DNA of 46,247 nt, taken from positions 1 to 46,247 of the IMG/VR virus record IMGVR_UViG_3300025655_006938. One strand, given 5' to 3'. Position 1 is the stretch's first letter; every line of letters begins with the position of its first letter. The notes under the pieces are model-generated. The model was given only the letters and a program-made list of their open reading frames with translations. It made no database searches and was not told the DNA's origin. This document shows, one piece after another, positions 21,646 through 30,481 of the stretch. This DNA is from a virus. The translations under genes and the position numbers were made by a program.

Positions 21646-22529
21646 AGATTATTTATTTCAACTAATTGGGTAAAAAATTCATTTAATTTATTTGAGAAAC
21701 TATCTTCTAAGGCTACTTTATAATTATAATCAATATAAGGTTTCATTTCTAAATATTTCTCTGGGGTAAGATTGTTAATAATATAAGGTAATTCTTCTGG
21801 GGAGTCAAATCTAATTATTCCTCTTTCATCGTAACCAAATTCACTTATATTAGAGCACCCCCAATATATAGGAATAGTTTTAGTACAAAAGGCTTCACTT
21901 ATCTTTTCAGTATACCAATTATCATGTTTTACATTTTCAATACAAATATGAAACATTGATTCTTCATAACAAATTCTTTTACCAAATACTTGAGGATTTT
22001 TCTTTAAATGTTCTGGGAGATTAGGAATGGGTTTAGAGTAATTGGAATACCCTGGCCTAACATTATTTTCTTTATCAAAATCATCTAAAACATCAAACCA
22101 TTTTTTAGGTATAGTAATTTGATCTCCTATTTTATATACTTCTTGTCTTAGTTTATGACCCTCAGATAAAGTTTTAATTCCACTTAAAAATGATATCTCA
22201 AATTTCTTTTCTTTAGATTCAAAAATTTTATAATATTCTTTAGAATCTTGATGATAGTTGCAAGTAAATGGATAAGAATTTGGACATTGGGTTAAAATTT
22301 TTTGACTCCATGTTAATATAACACTAAATAAATGAGAATTTCGAATGACCCAATCATGCATCCCAAAAAATTCATTAGGTTCATGGATCATTAAAATATT
22401 AATAGGATTAATAGATAGTTCACTAATGTCCTTAGGGAGATAATCGTAAAAAAAACTAATAGGCTTATCTTGATATTGGTCTAATACCTTAAAATCAGAT
22501 TCTGGTCTAAAATTAGCAAATAGTTTCAT
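21642..22529 (-). CDS. GT10 (alpha-1,3-fucosyltransferase-like) glycosyltransferase, 295 aa
   Basis: The start MKLFANFRPES (22529) shares its first base with the upstream TAA (TAATG). The C-terminal block FHICIENVKHDNWYTEKISE then AFCTKTIPIYWGCSNISEF is the diagnostic GT10 motif (FxxxxENxxxxxYxTEK...G..PxxxG). The N-terminal half (MIHEPNEFFG, VILTWSQKIL) is the acceptor domain. GT10 enzymes normally use GDP-fucose, but related ones use other deoxyhexoses, so the donor may be the operon's own sugar. No membrane helix; probably cytoplasmic. Confidence 0.85.
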   Translation of the reverse strand: MKLFANFRPESDFKVLDQYQDKPISFFYDYLPKDISELSINPINILMIHEPNEFFGMHDWVIRNSHLFSVILTWSQKILTQCPNSYPFTCNYHQDSKEYYKIFESKEKKFEISFLSGIKTLSEGHKLRQEVYKIGDQITIPKKWFDVLDDFDKENNVRPGYSNYSKPIPNLPEHLKKNPQVFGKRICYEESMFHICIENVKHDNWYTEKISEAFCTKTIPIYWGCSNISEFGYDERGIIRFDSPEELPYIINNLTPEKYLEMKPYIDYNYKVALEDSFSNKLNEFFTQLVEINNL

Positions 22530-22927
22530 TACCAACTAATTTTCCATTCTTTAAACTCGGCAGCTAAACAATCGATTTTATAATCTTTTCTACCACCTAC
22601 TACTTCTTGGATTCGGTTTTTAGCTGTGTTGCGGATGCCATTCAAACCATGTGTTAATTCGAGGTTATTTCCGTCTTTAATGCCCTTACGATAATTAGAT
22701 TCGTTATGCCATATATGAAGATTCATCTGCGATAATACAACGATAGCACGAATAGTTTCAGCTGTTACCTTACCATCTTGTTCATCTAATAACATTTGGA
22801 TGTCGTGTGTAATATCAGCAATTTCTTGGGCATATTCATCTTTATGTTCTGGGATGAATACTTCTTTAAGTTGAACAATTGATAAACGGTCAACTAGTTC
22901 ACTTAATGTTGGAAGATATTTTCTCAT
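22529..22927 (-). CDS. 132-aa helical hypothetical protein
   Basis: MRKYLPTLSELVDRLSIVQL, then long helices (DEYAQEIADITHDIQMLLDE, AIVVLSQMNLHIWHNESNYR) and a basic C-terminus (VVGGRKDYKIDCLAAEF). The SELVDRLSIVQLK start and the MNLHIW-NE segment look like conserved features of a helical family found near sugar genes. I cannot name it firmly. It is coupled to the GT10 gene, so a role beside that transferase is plausible. Confidence 0.6.
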   Translation of the reverse strand: MRKYLPTLSELVDRLSIVQLKEVFIPEHKDEYAQEIADITHDIQMLLDEQDGKVTAETIRAIVVLSQMNLHIWHNESNYRKGIKDGNNLELTHGLNGIRNTAKNRIQEVVGGRKDYKIDCLAAEFKEWKISW

Positions 22928-23838
22928 ATAATTTTTTTATCAATTAGGTTTTGTATTCCATTATTAACATATTCATTAAAACGAGCTTCAAATTCGGCTC
23001 TTTGATTAGGTATTTGTTTAGTGAATATAAGATCTTTATAGTAGGAAGCAAAGTTTCGTTGTTTAAGAGGACCAATAGGATATTCAAATATGGTTTGTCC
23101 TTCTAAAACATATTGTTGAAAATCTAAACCTTTATTTTTAGCATATTCCGTTATTACCATTCCGTAAGTATCACCTGGTCCATAACCGTGCCAATCTTCT
23201 GGGATTGGGATAATTTCTTCATAATATGATTTACTATATAAATCAAACCAATTAGCCCATTTACTTACATTAATTGCTTTTAAAGATAGGGGTTCAGAAT
23301 TATACTTTGTTTCAAAACGAATATCAAATAAATCTGCTTTATCCCATCCTGAGTATGGGACTTTTTGGTATTTAGGGTTTACTAACACATCCCAAGTCCA
23401 ATCCCACATTTTATGAACTTGGGGGGTAATTACAAAATATTTATTAGGAACTATTTTAGCAGCTTCAATTAATGATGCTAATAAATGTTCATTAAAGTAC
23501 ATATCAGGACAAAGTTCAATATAGTAATCTACATCAGTTTCATAACAACGTCTTTGTTTATCTAATATCCCAAATAATTCATCACCATCATAAATGTAAG
23601 GAGTATGAATATAATCTTCTAATAATATAGATAAGTCCTTATATTTTTGAATAAAATATTCTTTAGGTAATTTACTTTTATCCCAATCAATTATATAACT
23701 AGAAAGATTTAATGTAGTATCGATTTTAACAATATCATTAGGATCTAAATGATATTTAGATTTTTTAAATTGGGTAAATGAAAGTAGAGCATAATCTATC
23801 TCCCAGGGCATTAAGTGGTATGTTATTTTTGTAACCAT
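22924..23838 (-). CDS. Putative glycosyltransferase-like protein, 304 aa
   Basis: HLMPWEIDYALLSFTQFKKS at the start, a central VDYYIELCPDMYFNEHLLASL with a PDMYF segment where a DxD-like metal site would sit, and WHGYGPGDTYGMVITEYAKN near the C-terminus, resembling the acceptor-binding end of GT-A enzymes. No unambiguous DxD is present. Position between GT10 and SDR genes supports a glycan role. Family not certain. Confidence 0.55.
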   Translation of the reverse strand: MVTKITYHLMPWEIDYALLSFTQFKKSKYHLDPNDIVKIDTTLNLSSYIIDWDKSKLPKEYFIQKYKDLSILLEDYIHTPYIYDGDELFGILDKQRRCYETDVDYYIELCPDMYFNEHLLASLIEAAKIVPNKYFVITPQVHKMWDWTWDVLVNPKYQKVPYSGWDKADLFDIRFETKYNSEPLSLKAINVSKWANWFDLYSKSYYEEIIPIPEDWHGYGPGDTYGMVITEYAKNKGLDFQQYVLEGQTIFEYPIGPLKQRNFASYYKDLIFTKQIPNQRAEFEARFNEYVNNGIQNLIDKKII

Positions 23839-24353
23839 TATACTTTAAGTATTTCTATTATAGTTTTTGCTTCAATTTTTTCCCCAGGTACTATAAATAC
23901 CCTTTTTAACCCTTCGTAATCTAAATATTGTTCTATAGTATTAACTGCTTTATCTAAAGTTATTAACTCAGTAACACCATAAGGTTCAATTTCTTGGTTT
24001 TTTAATTTTTTAATAATTCCGTTTCCTACAAATACTGGGAATTTTAAAATAATACAATTTTTATGGTTGAGTAAAAGATAAGCTTCGGCTAATTCTTTAT
24101 AATAAGTATAAAAAGTTCCTCGAGATGAATTAGTAGATACAAAAATTATTTTAGTAGAAGGATTAGATTGGGAAAATTCAACTAGTTTTTGGTATTCTTG
24201 TTTTTGAATATCTTCTTCACTTTCCTCAGGATTGTATAAATAAGGAACTTTCCAAGTATGATAAATAGCTATATCTTGATCTATTTGATAATTAGAAAAT
24301 TTTTGAGTTAATTTTTTTCCGAGTTGACCTCGTCCATTAATTAAAATTACCAT
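23838..24353 (-). CDS. Short RmlD-like SDR protein, 171 aa
   Basis: VILINGRGQLGKKL is an RmlD-like dinucleotide motif (GxxGQLG). IIFVSTNSSRGTFYTYYKEL supplies Ser and YxxxK, the catalytic residues of SDR reductases, and FPVFVGNGIIKKL a following loop. At 171 aa it is far shorter than RmlD (about 290) and lacks most of the C-terminal substrate domain. It lies next to the RmlB gene, so a 4-keto-sugar reductase role is suggested. It could also be a degenerate or regulatory relative. Confidence 0.65.
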   Translation of the reverse strand: MVILINGRGQLGKKLTQKFSNYQIDQDIAIYHTWKVPYLYNPEESEEDIQKQEYQKLVEFSQSNPSTKIIFVSTNSSRGTFYTYYKELAEAYLLLNHKNCIILKFPVFVGNGIIKKLKNQEIEPYGVTELITLDKAVNTIEQYLDYEGLKRVFIVPGEKIEAKTIIEILKV

Positions 24354-25294
24354 ACAAAATTATTTTTATAATATTCTACAATTGTAGGAAGTTCACTATC
24401 AAAATCTTTTTTAGGAGACCATCCTAATGCTCTTAACTTAGAATCGTCTAAAGCATATCTAACATCTTGACCTTCTCTATTAAATGAAAGATTTATGTAA
24501 TCTGATACTTGGGTTTCACCATTATAGCAAGATAAAATTTTGCTTATAGTTTCAATATTTGATTGTTCATAACCTCCACAAACATTATAAATTTCATTTG
24601 TTTTATTTGAATCAATAATAGTCATTACAGCCTCCGCAGTGTCATCGGCATGTAGCCAATTACGGATAGGAGTACCTCCATTATGTAATGGTATATCCCT
24701 ACCTAAAGAAAGATATTTAACAGATTTAGGAATAAGTTTTTCAACGTATTGACCAATACCATAATTATTAGTAGGACGAATTATAATATAAGGTAAATTG
24801 TAAGTACGAGCCCAAGCTAAAATAAGCATATCAGCAGCTGCTTTAGTAGCTGAGTATGGGTTTGAAGGTTTTAAGATATCAGTTTCAGTATGGGTACCAT
24901 TTTTAATATCACCATATACTTCATCAGTGCTAAAGTGAATTAAAGTAGGGTAATGTATTCCTTCTTGTCTAAAATTTCTAATTAATTCTAATAAGTGATG
25001 AACCCCATTTACATTTGAATGAAGAAAATCATCAGATTTAACAATAGAATTACCGACATGGGTTTCGGCTGCTGTGTTAATTACATAATCACAATCATAT
25101 AAAAATTCTATATCATTGATATCTTTTTCTTCGAATTCAAAGTTATCATAATTATAAAATTCTGTTAATAATTCTTCATTAGAGGCGTACGTTATTTTGT
25201 CTATACCTCTTACATACCACCCACGTTTAAGACACTTACGTGTAACGTAAGAACCAATAAACCCGAGACAACCTGTTACATATACTATCTTCAT
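24347..25294 (-). CDS. dTDP-glucose 4,6-dehydratase-like enzyme (RmlB family), 315 aa
   Basis: VTGCLGFIGSYVTRKCL (Rossmann motif), NTAAETHVGNSI, FSTDEVYGDI, NPYSATKAAADML (YxxxK), RPTNNYGIGQYVEKLIP and RNWLHADDTAEAV are the RmlB signature series, with DE of STDEVYG the acid-base pair. It should convert dTDP-glucose, or a similar NDP-hexose, to the 4-keto-6-deoxy sugar. That intermediate is the expected substrate for the 3-dehydrases, the RmlC homolog and the RmlD-like protein. Overlaps both neighbours by a few nt. Confidence 0.9.
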   Translation of the reverse strand: MKIVYVTGCLGFIGSYVTRKCLKRGWYVRGIDKITYASNEELLTEFYNYDNFEFEEKDINDIEFLYDCDYVINTAAETHVGNSIVKSDDFLHSNVNGVHHLLELIRNFRQEGIHYPTLIHFSTDEVYGDIKNGTHTETDILKPSNPYSATKAAADMLILAWARTYNLPYIIIRPTNNYGIGQYVEKLIPKSVKYLSLGRDIPLHNGGTPIRNWLHADDTAEAVMTIIDSNKTNEIYNVCGGYEQSNIETISKILSCYNGETQVSDYINLSFNREGQDVRYALDDSKLRALGWSPKKDFDSELPTIVEYYKNNFVW

Positions 25295-26433
25295 TGAGCA
25301 AAAAATTCTTTGATTTTGTCACAAACATAATCTACGTCTTCGATAGTCATACCGTGATGGGCTCCTAATAAGAAACCATTTTTCATAATAATATCTGAAT
25401 TGGGGAATTCTTGTAAATATTCTCTATAAACAGGGTGGCGAGTTACGTTACCTGCAAATGTTACTCTGGTTTGAATATTATTATCTTCTAAGAAACTGAG
25501 TAATTCAAATCGTTTTTCAGATTGGAGTGGGATAGCTAACCAGTTAGGTTTAATACTATCATCGGGTAGAACCAAATCACCTACACCTACTAAATTTTTT
25601 AAATAACGCTCAACATTAGCTCTACGAATACCTTCAAATTTCTTAAAACGCTCTAATTGGACTAAACCAAAGGCGGCATTCATTTCTGATGATTTAAAGT
25701 TATAACCTAACACACTGTAGAGAAATTTATGATCATAAGGGATACCATCTACACTATGGTTAAAACGATCTGACATAATTTCTGAGTTGTCTCCCATTCG
25801 ACCCCAATCCCTAAATTGGAGACAAATATTACGTAGCTTTTCATCGTTGAACATTACCATACCACCTGAACCACCAGCTGTGATTACGTGTGAAGCATAA
25901 AAACTAGTAGTTGAAATATCTGTCTCGGGGGTATTAGTTACAGTATCAGCTGAATCTTCGATTAGGATAATATCTTCACGTCCCATAGCAATCAAACCTT
26001 CTTTAATTGCTTTCCAATTTGGTTTATTACCAATTAGGTTAGGAATCATAAGTACTTTTACTTTATCATCAATAGCATCTAGTGTTTCTTGTACTTGAGA
26101 AACATAATTATTCAGACCAACATCTGTAAACACAGGAATAAGTCCTAATTGAATAATAGGAGCTAGTGTAGTAGAAAATGTACAAGCAGGAGTAACTACT
26201 TTAGTACCTTTAGGTAGTTTTAAACTTGCTAAAGCTAGCAAACAAGCAGATGAACCTGAGTTAACAAATACACCATATTTTTTTCCAAAGTGTTTAGCTA
26301 CTTTTTTTTCAAACTCAATTGTACGAGGACCAAACCCAGCAATCCATCCATCTCGAAGACATTCTATCACAGCCTGGATTTCTTCTTCACCATATGCTTC
26401 AAATTTATTAGGGGCGTACCAAATTTTTTTCAT
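25291..26433 (-). CDS. DegT/DnrJ-fold PMP-dependent dehydrase-like enzyme with His in place of PLP lysine, 380 aa
   Basis: VNSGSSACLLALASL, VVTPACTFSTTLAPI, IILIEDSADTV (Asp160) and SFYASHVITAGGSGGMV are DegT-fold blocks. At the cofactor lysine position there is His182 (SHV), so it should not form an internal aldimine and is more like RfbH/ColD than an aminotransferase. A Gly is inserted after it compared with the usual TTGEGG. It differs clearly from the paralogue at 16269-17441. Overlaps the RmlB gene by 4 nt. Substrate unknown. Confidence 0.8.
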   Translation of the reverse strand: MKKIWYAPNKFEAYGEEEIQAVIECLRDGWIAGFGPRTIEFEKKVAKHFGKKYGVFVNSGSSACLLALASLKLPKGTKVVTPACTFSTTLAPIIQLGLIPVFTDVGLNNYVSQVQETLDAIDDKVKVLMIPNLIGNKPNWKAIKEGLIAMGREDIILIEDSADTVTNTPETDISTTSFYASHVITAGGSGGMVMFNDEKLRNICLQFRDWGRMGDNSEIMSDRFNHSVDGIPYDHKFLYSVLGYNFKSSEMNAAFGLVQLERFKKFEGIRRANVERYLKNLVGVGDLVLPDDSIKPNWLAIPLQSEKRFELLSFLEDNNIQTRVTFAGNVTRHPVYREYLQEFPNSDIIMKNGFLLGAHHGMTIEDVDYVCDKIKEFFAQ

Positions 26434-27053
26434 AACTTACTATATAATTCGTTTTGTTGTTCTTGTCGCTCAATATCTTTATGATGTTCTAAAGCAAATT
26501 GTTCTTCTAAAGGTAATATAGCATGTGTTTTATATCCTTCTAATACTTCATGTACTTTATTTTTCCAAACAATTTCAGGGGTACGTTTATAAATTCTCCA
26601 TTGTAAATCTGGCCAATTAACTCTACCATGATTATCAACAATCCATCCCCATTTTTGAATATGCTCTGTTGTTAAACCTTTTACTGTGTTAATACGAGGT
26701 ACTCTAAGTACTTCTACATTATTAGCATTTAATAGTATAGGTAAATATTGAATTAAATAACGACTGGGGGTTTCATCAGCATCAATCTGGAAGATATAAT
26801 CTCCTAAACATGCTTCTGTAAGAGCATTTTTCATGTTAGCGAAATGACCATCAAAATGATAACCAAACCATTTAAATTTAGTAGCATTTACACTTTGAGC
26901 CCTTAGATAATCTTCAACAGATTTAGAACCATTATTAGTATCATAGAATATTACAATTTCATCTACTTCTCTTTTATTTTCTATTAAGAAAGGAAGTAGA
27001 CGTTGTATTTCTACAAGCTCATTACAAACCGTTATTGCGTAACTAATTTTCAT
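26430..27053 (-). CDS. GT2-family glycosyltransferase, 207 aa
   Basis: MKISYAITVCNELVEIQRLL is the GT2 first strand. VDEIVIFYDTNN, HFANMKNALTEACLGDYIFQ and IDADETPS (the DAD metal motif) follow, then the LEHHKD tail found in GT2 enzymes related to WaaE/KdtX. Cytoplasmic and short but complete. It begins 2 nt after the zinc-ribbon gene. Donor and acceptor are not readable. Confidence 0.8.
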   Translation of the reverse strand: MKISYAITVCNELVEIQRLLPFLIENKREVDEIVIFYDTNNGSKSVEDYLRAQSVNATKFKWFGYHFDGHFANMKNALTEACLGDYIFQIDADETPSRYLIQYLPILLNANNVEVLRVPRINTVKGLTTEHIQKWGWIVDNHGRVNWPDLQWRIYKRTPEIVWKNKVHEVLEGYKTHAILPLEEQFALEHHKDIERQEQQNELYSKL

Positions 27054-27055
27054 TT

Positions 27056-27502
27056 TTATTCAGGTAATATACCAATATAAGAAAGAGCACCCATATAATC
27101 ACGTTCTGGGAAATGTTGTAGAGTAGTCATGTCCATTTTATAATCATACTCTTTTCCTTTGGCTTTAAATTTAGTTTTTTCTTCTTCAGACATAAGAGTT
27201 GCTTTAACAGCACCCCAAGCCCAATTTTGACCATTAGTACCATCGGCAAATACCATCCCTTTATCAGGAATATTAACGGCTGAGGGCATCCAAATAGTCC
27301 CATTTTCGTCTTCGCCCATTAGTTCTTTGTATAACTCAGGAAGTACTTCCATTTGTTGTTGTAAGAATTCTGAATCACGTTTCATGGCTGTATTTGCTTG
27401 AAAACCACAACCATAACAAAAATGAAGTTTTACATCTTGGTTTACTTCTTGAATATAACAAGCATCAGACCCACAACGATCACATGTAGTTAAATTATCC
27501 AT
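27056..27502 (-). CDS. Zinc-ribbon protein, 148 aa
   Basis: CDRCGSDACYI and CYGCGFQANT form a four-Cys zinc ribbon in the first 35 residues. The rest (WMPSAVNIPDKGMVFADG, NWAWGAVKATLMSEEEK) has no known motif. It is coupled to two glycosyltransferases. Possibly an accessory or regulatory protein of the glycan pathway; the family is not recognised. Confidence 0.65.
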   Translation of the reverse strand: MDNLTTCDRCGSDACYIQEVNQDVKLHFCYGCGFQANTAMKRDSEFLQQQMEVLPELYKELMGEDENGTIWMPSAVNIPDKGMVFADGTNGQNWAWGAVKATLMSEEEKTKFKAKGKEYDYKMDMTTLQHFPERDYMGALSYIGILPE

Positions 27503-28802
27503 TTAAAATTGGTTTTTTAGGTAGGTTGATTTTTTTCAAGTTAGGGAGTTTAAGCTCTACTTTTTTAGGTAAATCTGGGATATGTTGGGTAAAAATGGTA
27601 TCTACTTGTTCTTTCATTTTATCCCAACTAAACTCAGTTTTACTTTTGTAGGCTTGACGTTTAGCCCCATCAGTGTACTTTTTATAATTTTCAAATACAT
27701 CTTTCAGGTAGTGTCCTACTTCATTATGATTAGGAGTAAACCATTTACTTTCCTTAATTAACCAATCATTAGCAGCAGATGGGTGAACATTTGTAAGATT
27801 ACCTCCAATTAAAGGAACGAATTCTTTATTTAAGAAATCTATATGACCCGACCATGCTGAAGTTATAATTGGTTTTTTACTTAAGCTAAACTCAAGTAAT
27901 GGGCGACCAAAACCTTCACCTTTAGTTAAACTAACCATAGCTTTTACTTTTGGATGGTTGTAAAGCTCATTCATTTCAGTATCACTAAATTCACCATGTA
28001 AAAGATAAACATTAGGAAGACTATTAGCTTTAATTGTTTTTGTAATTGCTTGGATTTTTTTAAGTATCTCATCTCTATCCATGTAAGAAGAAACTGCTGA
28101 GCTTGTTTTTAAGATTAGTGCTGGGGCAGTTTTTTTATTTTTAAATACTTCTAAAAATGCTTTGATAAGCAAACCTACATTTTTTCTATCTTCACCAAAA
28201 TCCCCTTGAATCCAATGTCCTACAAATAGATAAGCAAATGATTCAGGAATATTATTAAGTGTAGAAACAAGATTACTTGATGGGATTTTATCTAAAACTT
28301 TATAAATATTAGTATCAGCTCCTTCAAATAATACTTTAATAGGTTTTTCTAATTTAATTTCTCCTAACTGATTACCTTTATTATCTTGTTTTTGAAATGT
28401 TGAAGCTTCAAATACTTGTTTAGAGTGATTAGAAGATACTAAATTAAGATCCATACGATTTAACCCTTCAACCCAACTACCTTGAGATAAATTAGATTCA
28501 ATACCAGCTGTAACCCCAATATTATACTTTCCTACAGGTTGAAATTCGTTTGGAATTGTAATTTGCATCCAAATATCAGGTTTTTCTGTTAGTTGGGGGT
28601 GGGGATATTTGTATTGGTGAAGAAAGCTCCATTCAGGGTTATTATCACAGAATCCCCAAGATGTATTACCCCAACGCTGTGGTAAGAGTTTAACATCGTA
28701 TTTATCCAATTCTATAATGGCTTTAACTAAATCTCGAGCTCGGGCTCCATAACCGCTGTACGTATCGTAAGGACAGCTTATAAAAAACGTATTTTTACTC
28801 AT
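27495..28802 (-). CDS. GT4-type (GT-B fold) glycosyltransferase, 435 aa
   Basis: N-terminal FISCPYDTYSGYGARARDLV and the C-terminal TKGEGFGRPLLEFSLSKKP then IITSAWSGH give the GT-B donor-site pattern with E-x7-E (GEGFGRPLLE). NVYLLHGEFSDTEMNELYN lies just before, as in GT4 enzymes. About 60 residues at the end are basic (KKVELKLPNLKKINLPKK) and may mediate membrane contact. It overlaps the zinc-ribbon gene by 8 nt. Retaining sugar transfer is expected. Confidence 0.85.
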   Translation of the reverse strand: MSKNTFFISCPYDTYSGYGARARDLVKAIIELDKYDVKLLPQRWGNTSWGFCDNNPEWSFLHQYKYPHPQLTEKPDIWMQITIPNEFQPVGKYNIGVTAGIESNLSQGSWVEGLNRMDLNLVSSNHSKQVFEASTFQKQDNKGNQLGEIKLEKPIKVLFEGADTNIYKVLDKIPSSNLVSTLNNIPESFAYLFVGHWIQGDFGEDRKNVGLLIKAFLEVFKNKKTAPALILKTSSAVSSYMDRDEILKKIQAITKTIKANSLPNVYLLHGEFSDTEMNELYNHPKVKAMVSLTKGEGFGRPLLEFSLSKKPIITSAWSGHIDFLNKEFVPLIGGNLTNVHPSAANDWLIKESKWFTPNHNEVGHYLKDVFENYKKYTDGAKRQAYKSKTEFSWDKMKEQVDTIFTQHIPDLPKKVELKLPNLKKINLPKKPILNG

Positions 28803-28803
28803 A

Positions 28804-30234
28804 TTAGTAAATTAATTTATGATTTAAAGTAGGGGATTGGTAAGTAGTAGCATTAATAAACTCAAAGGTTTCTCGTGGGGTCCATGTATTAAACATTTCT
28901 TCTAAACCATCAATAACTCTTTGACCTTGGTGATATTGAGTAAACCCAGCTTCATCACTTATAGCCCATTCACGTCCTGCTAAACCACGTTCTTGTCTTT
29001 CTTCTTTAGATAAGTTGTAAACTTCCATAAGTCTATCAGCTGCGTCTTCCCAACGACATCTGTCATCAAAAATGTAAGGTGTAGGAGGTGAACCTACCAT
29101 TGAGATACTTGTTGGGTATACTGGGAATGCCCATTTACCATGTTTTTTATAAGTACCTCTGTGATTTGAAGGGAAATCAGCATCAAAATCAATCCAAGTG
29201 CCATCTTCAAATTCAAAACGCATTTGATCTTGCATACCACCTGTTACGTTAGCAATAATAGGAGTACCTGTTAACAATGCTTCTGTAAGTGATAAACCCC
29301 AACCTTCATTTGAAGTAAGTAACATTTGAACATCTGCTATATTATAAAGATAATTCATTCCTTTAGGCCCAAGCTTTTCCTCACTAAAAATAACATTATA
29401 TCCTGGGAGTAAGGTATCAACTACTGCAAGTAAATCAGTTCCATGCTCTGAGACTAATTCAGTGTGTAATAATAAAGCTACTTTATCTTGTTTTTCTTTA
29501 GGAAGATTATCTACAAATACTTTAAATGCTAATAAAGTATCAGGTACTTGTTTACGACGAATATTTCTTGAATTAAAGAAAGCTACAAATTCATAATCTT
29601 TACCTTTAAGTGTTTTAGATTTAAACTCTTGGAATTCTTTATCTTGCTCTTTATTTTCAATGGGAAAGTAATTATCAGTATTTAATCCGTGGGGGACATA
29701 CTTAATAATTTTTTTCTTAGCTTTTTCACCTAAAACAAGCTTATTGATGTTAACTGTTTGTTTAGAAATCCCAAACAATACATCACATGATTCATAGAAT
29801 GCTTTATTATAATGAGGTGCTGGAAGATCATCCCAGATGTTCAAATATACAATAGGAATTTCTTTACGAATTTCGTTTTCAATCGCGAATAACCAAGTAA
29901 AGTAACGTGGATCAGTGATCAACATTATAGCATCTGGTTTTTCTATTTCTCTAATTTGTCGTAAAAAAGCGTGATCACCATAACCATTAGCAGGATAAAG
30001 AACTATACTTGAGTCATTAATGTGAGCATTTTGATTCGTATCTTCACTTAAATCAAATCGCTTTCCAAAATCTGGGTGTTGGATTGCACCTCCAATGTTT
30101 ACCCAATTATATTTGTGGGCTGTCCCTATTACTACTTCTCTTCCTACAGTAGCAATTCCTGAATGCATTCTAATATCGTCGCAAATCAAAAGGATTTTTT
30201 TCCTTTGATCCTTTGGTAAATAACCTTCTTTCAT
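28804..30234 (-). CDS. GT4-type (GT-B fold) glycosyltransferase, 476 aa
   Basis: ILLICDDIRMHSGIATVGRE is the N-terminal GT-B Rossmann start. SCDVLFGISKQTVN and KYVPHGLNTDNYFPI mark the inter-domain region, and NEGWGLSLTEALLTGTPIIA then NVTGGMQDQM the donor site with E-x7-E. It is the first enzyme gene of the sugar operon, 3 nt after the RHH gene. Larger than usual because of inserts around residues 385-410. Substrate unknown. Confidence 0.85.
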   Translation of the reverse strand: MKEGYLPKDQRKKILLICDDIRMHSGIATVGREVVIGTAHKYNWVNIGGAIQHPDFGKRFDLSEDTNQNAHINDSSIVLYPANGYGDHAFLRQIREIEKPDAIMLITDPRYFTWLFAIENEIRKEIPIVYLNIWDDLPAPHYNKAFYESCDVLFGISKQTVNINKLVLGEKAKKKIIKYVPHGLNTDNYFPIENKEQDKEFQEFKSKTLKGKDYEFVAFFNSRNIRRKQVPDTLLAFKVFVDNLPKEKQDKVALLLHTELVSEHGTDLLAVVDTLLPGYNVIFSEEKLGPKGMNYLYNIADVQMLLTSNEGWGLSLTEALLTGTPIIANVTGGMQDQMRFEFEDGTWIDFDADFPSNHRGTYKKHGKWAFPVYPTSISMVGSPPTPYIFDDRCRWEDAADRLMEVYNLSKEERQERGLAGREWAISDEAGFTQYHQGQRVIDGLEEMFNTWTPRETFEFINATTYQSPTLNHKLIY

Positions 30235-30237
30235 AAA

Positions 30238-30426
30238 TTATTGAATATCTAAATCGTTGTGACTATGGATTTGTTTTCTAAACGTATCATCTGTAAGATA
30301 CAAATGAATTGCGCGATCGGCAAGTTTTTGAAATGAAAACTTGTGACGAACACATGAAACTTTAAATTCGTCAAATAAGTCACTTTGGATTTTTACACTC
30401 GTAAGTGTCATGTCCTTTTTACTCAT
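30238..30426 (-). CDS. Ribbon-helix-helix-like protein, 62 aa
   Basis: LTSVKIQSDLFDEFKVSCVR is a beta-strand followed by a helix, then SFQKLADRAIHLYL, a pattern typical of Arc/MetJ-type RHH repressors. It is the first gene upstream of the 24-gene sugar operon, 3 nt before the first glycosyltransferase, so it is a candidate regulator of it. RHH proteins bind DNA as dimers through the strand. No ligand or operator is known. Confidence 0.65.
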   Translation of the reverse strand: MSKKDMTLTSVKIQSDLFDEFKVSCVRHKFSFQKLADRAIHLYLTDDTFRKQIHSHNDLDIQ

Positions 30427-30448
30427 AACATTGTTTTTAATTAATTAT

Positions 30449-30481
30449 TTGATATACATATATTGGGAGTCTTTAAGACAA
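30449..30481 (-). promoter_or_regulatory. Weak promoter candidate ahead of the RHH gene and sugar operon
   Basis: Minus strand: TTG (30479-30481) and TATATCAA (30449-30456) with 22 nt between. It fits the window's other promoter candidates less well (box 4 of 6 matches, spacer longer), but it lies in the only intergenic gap ahead of the operon, 22 nt before the ATG at 30426. Confidence 0.3.
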
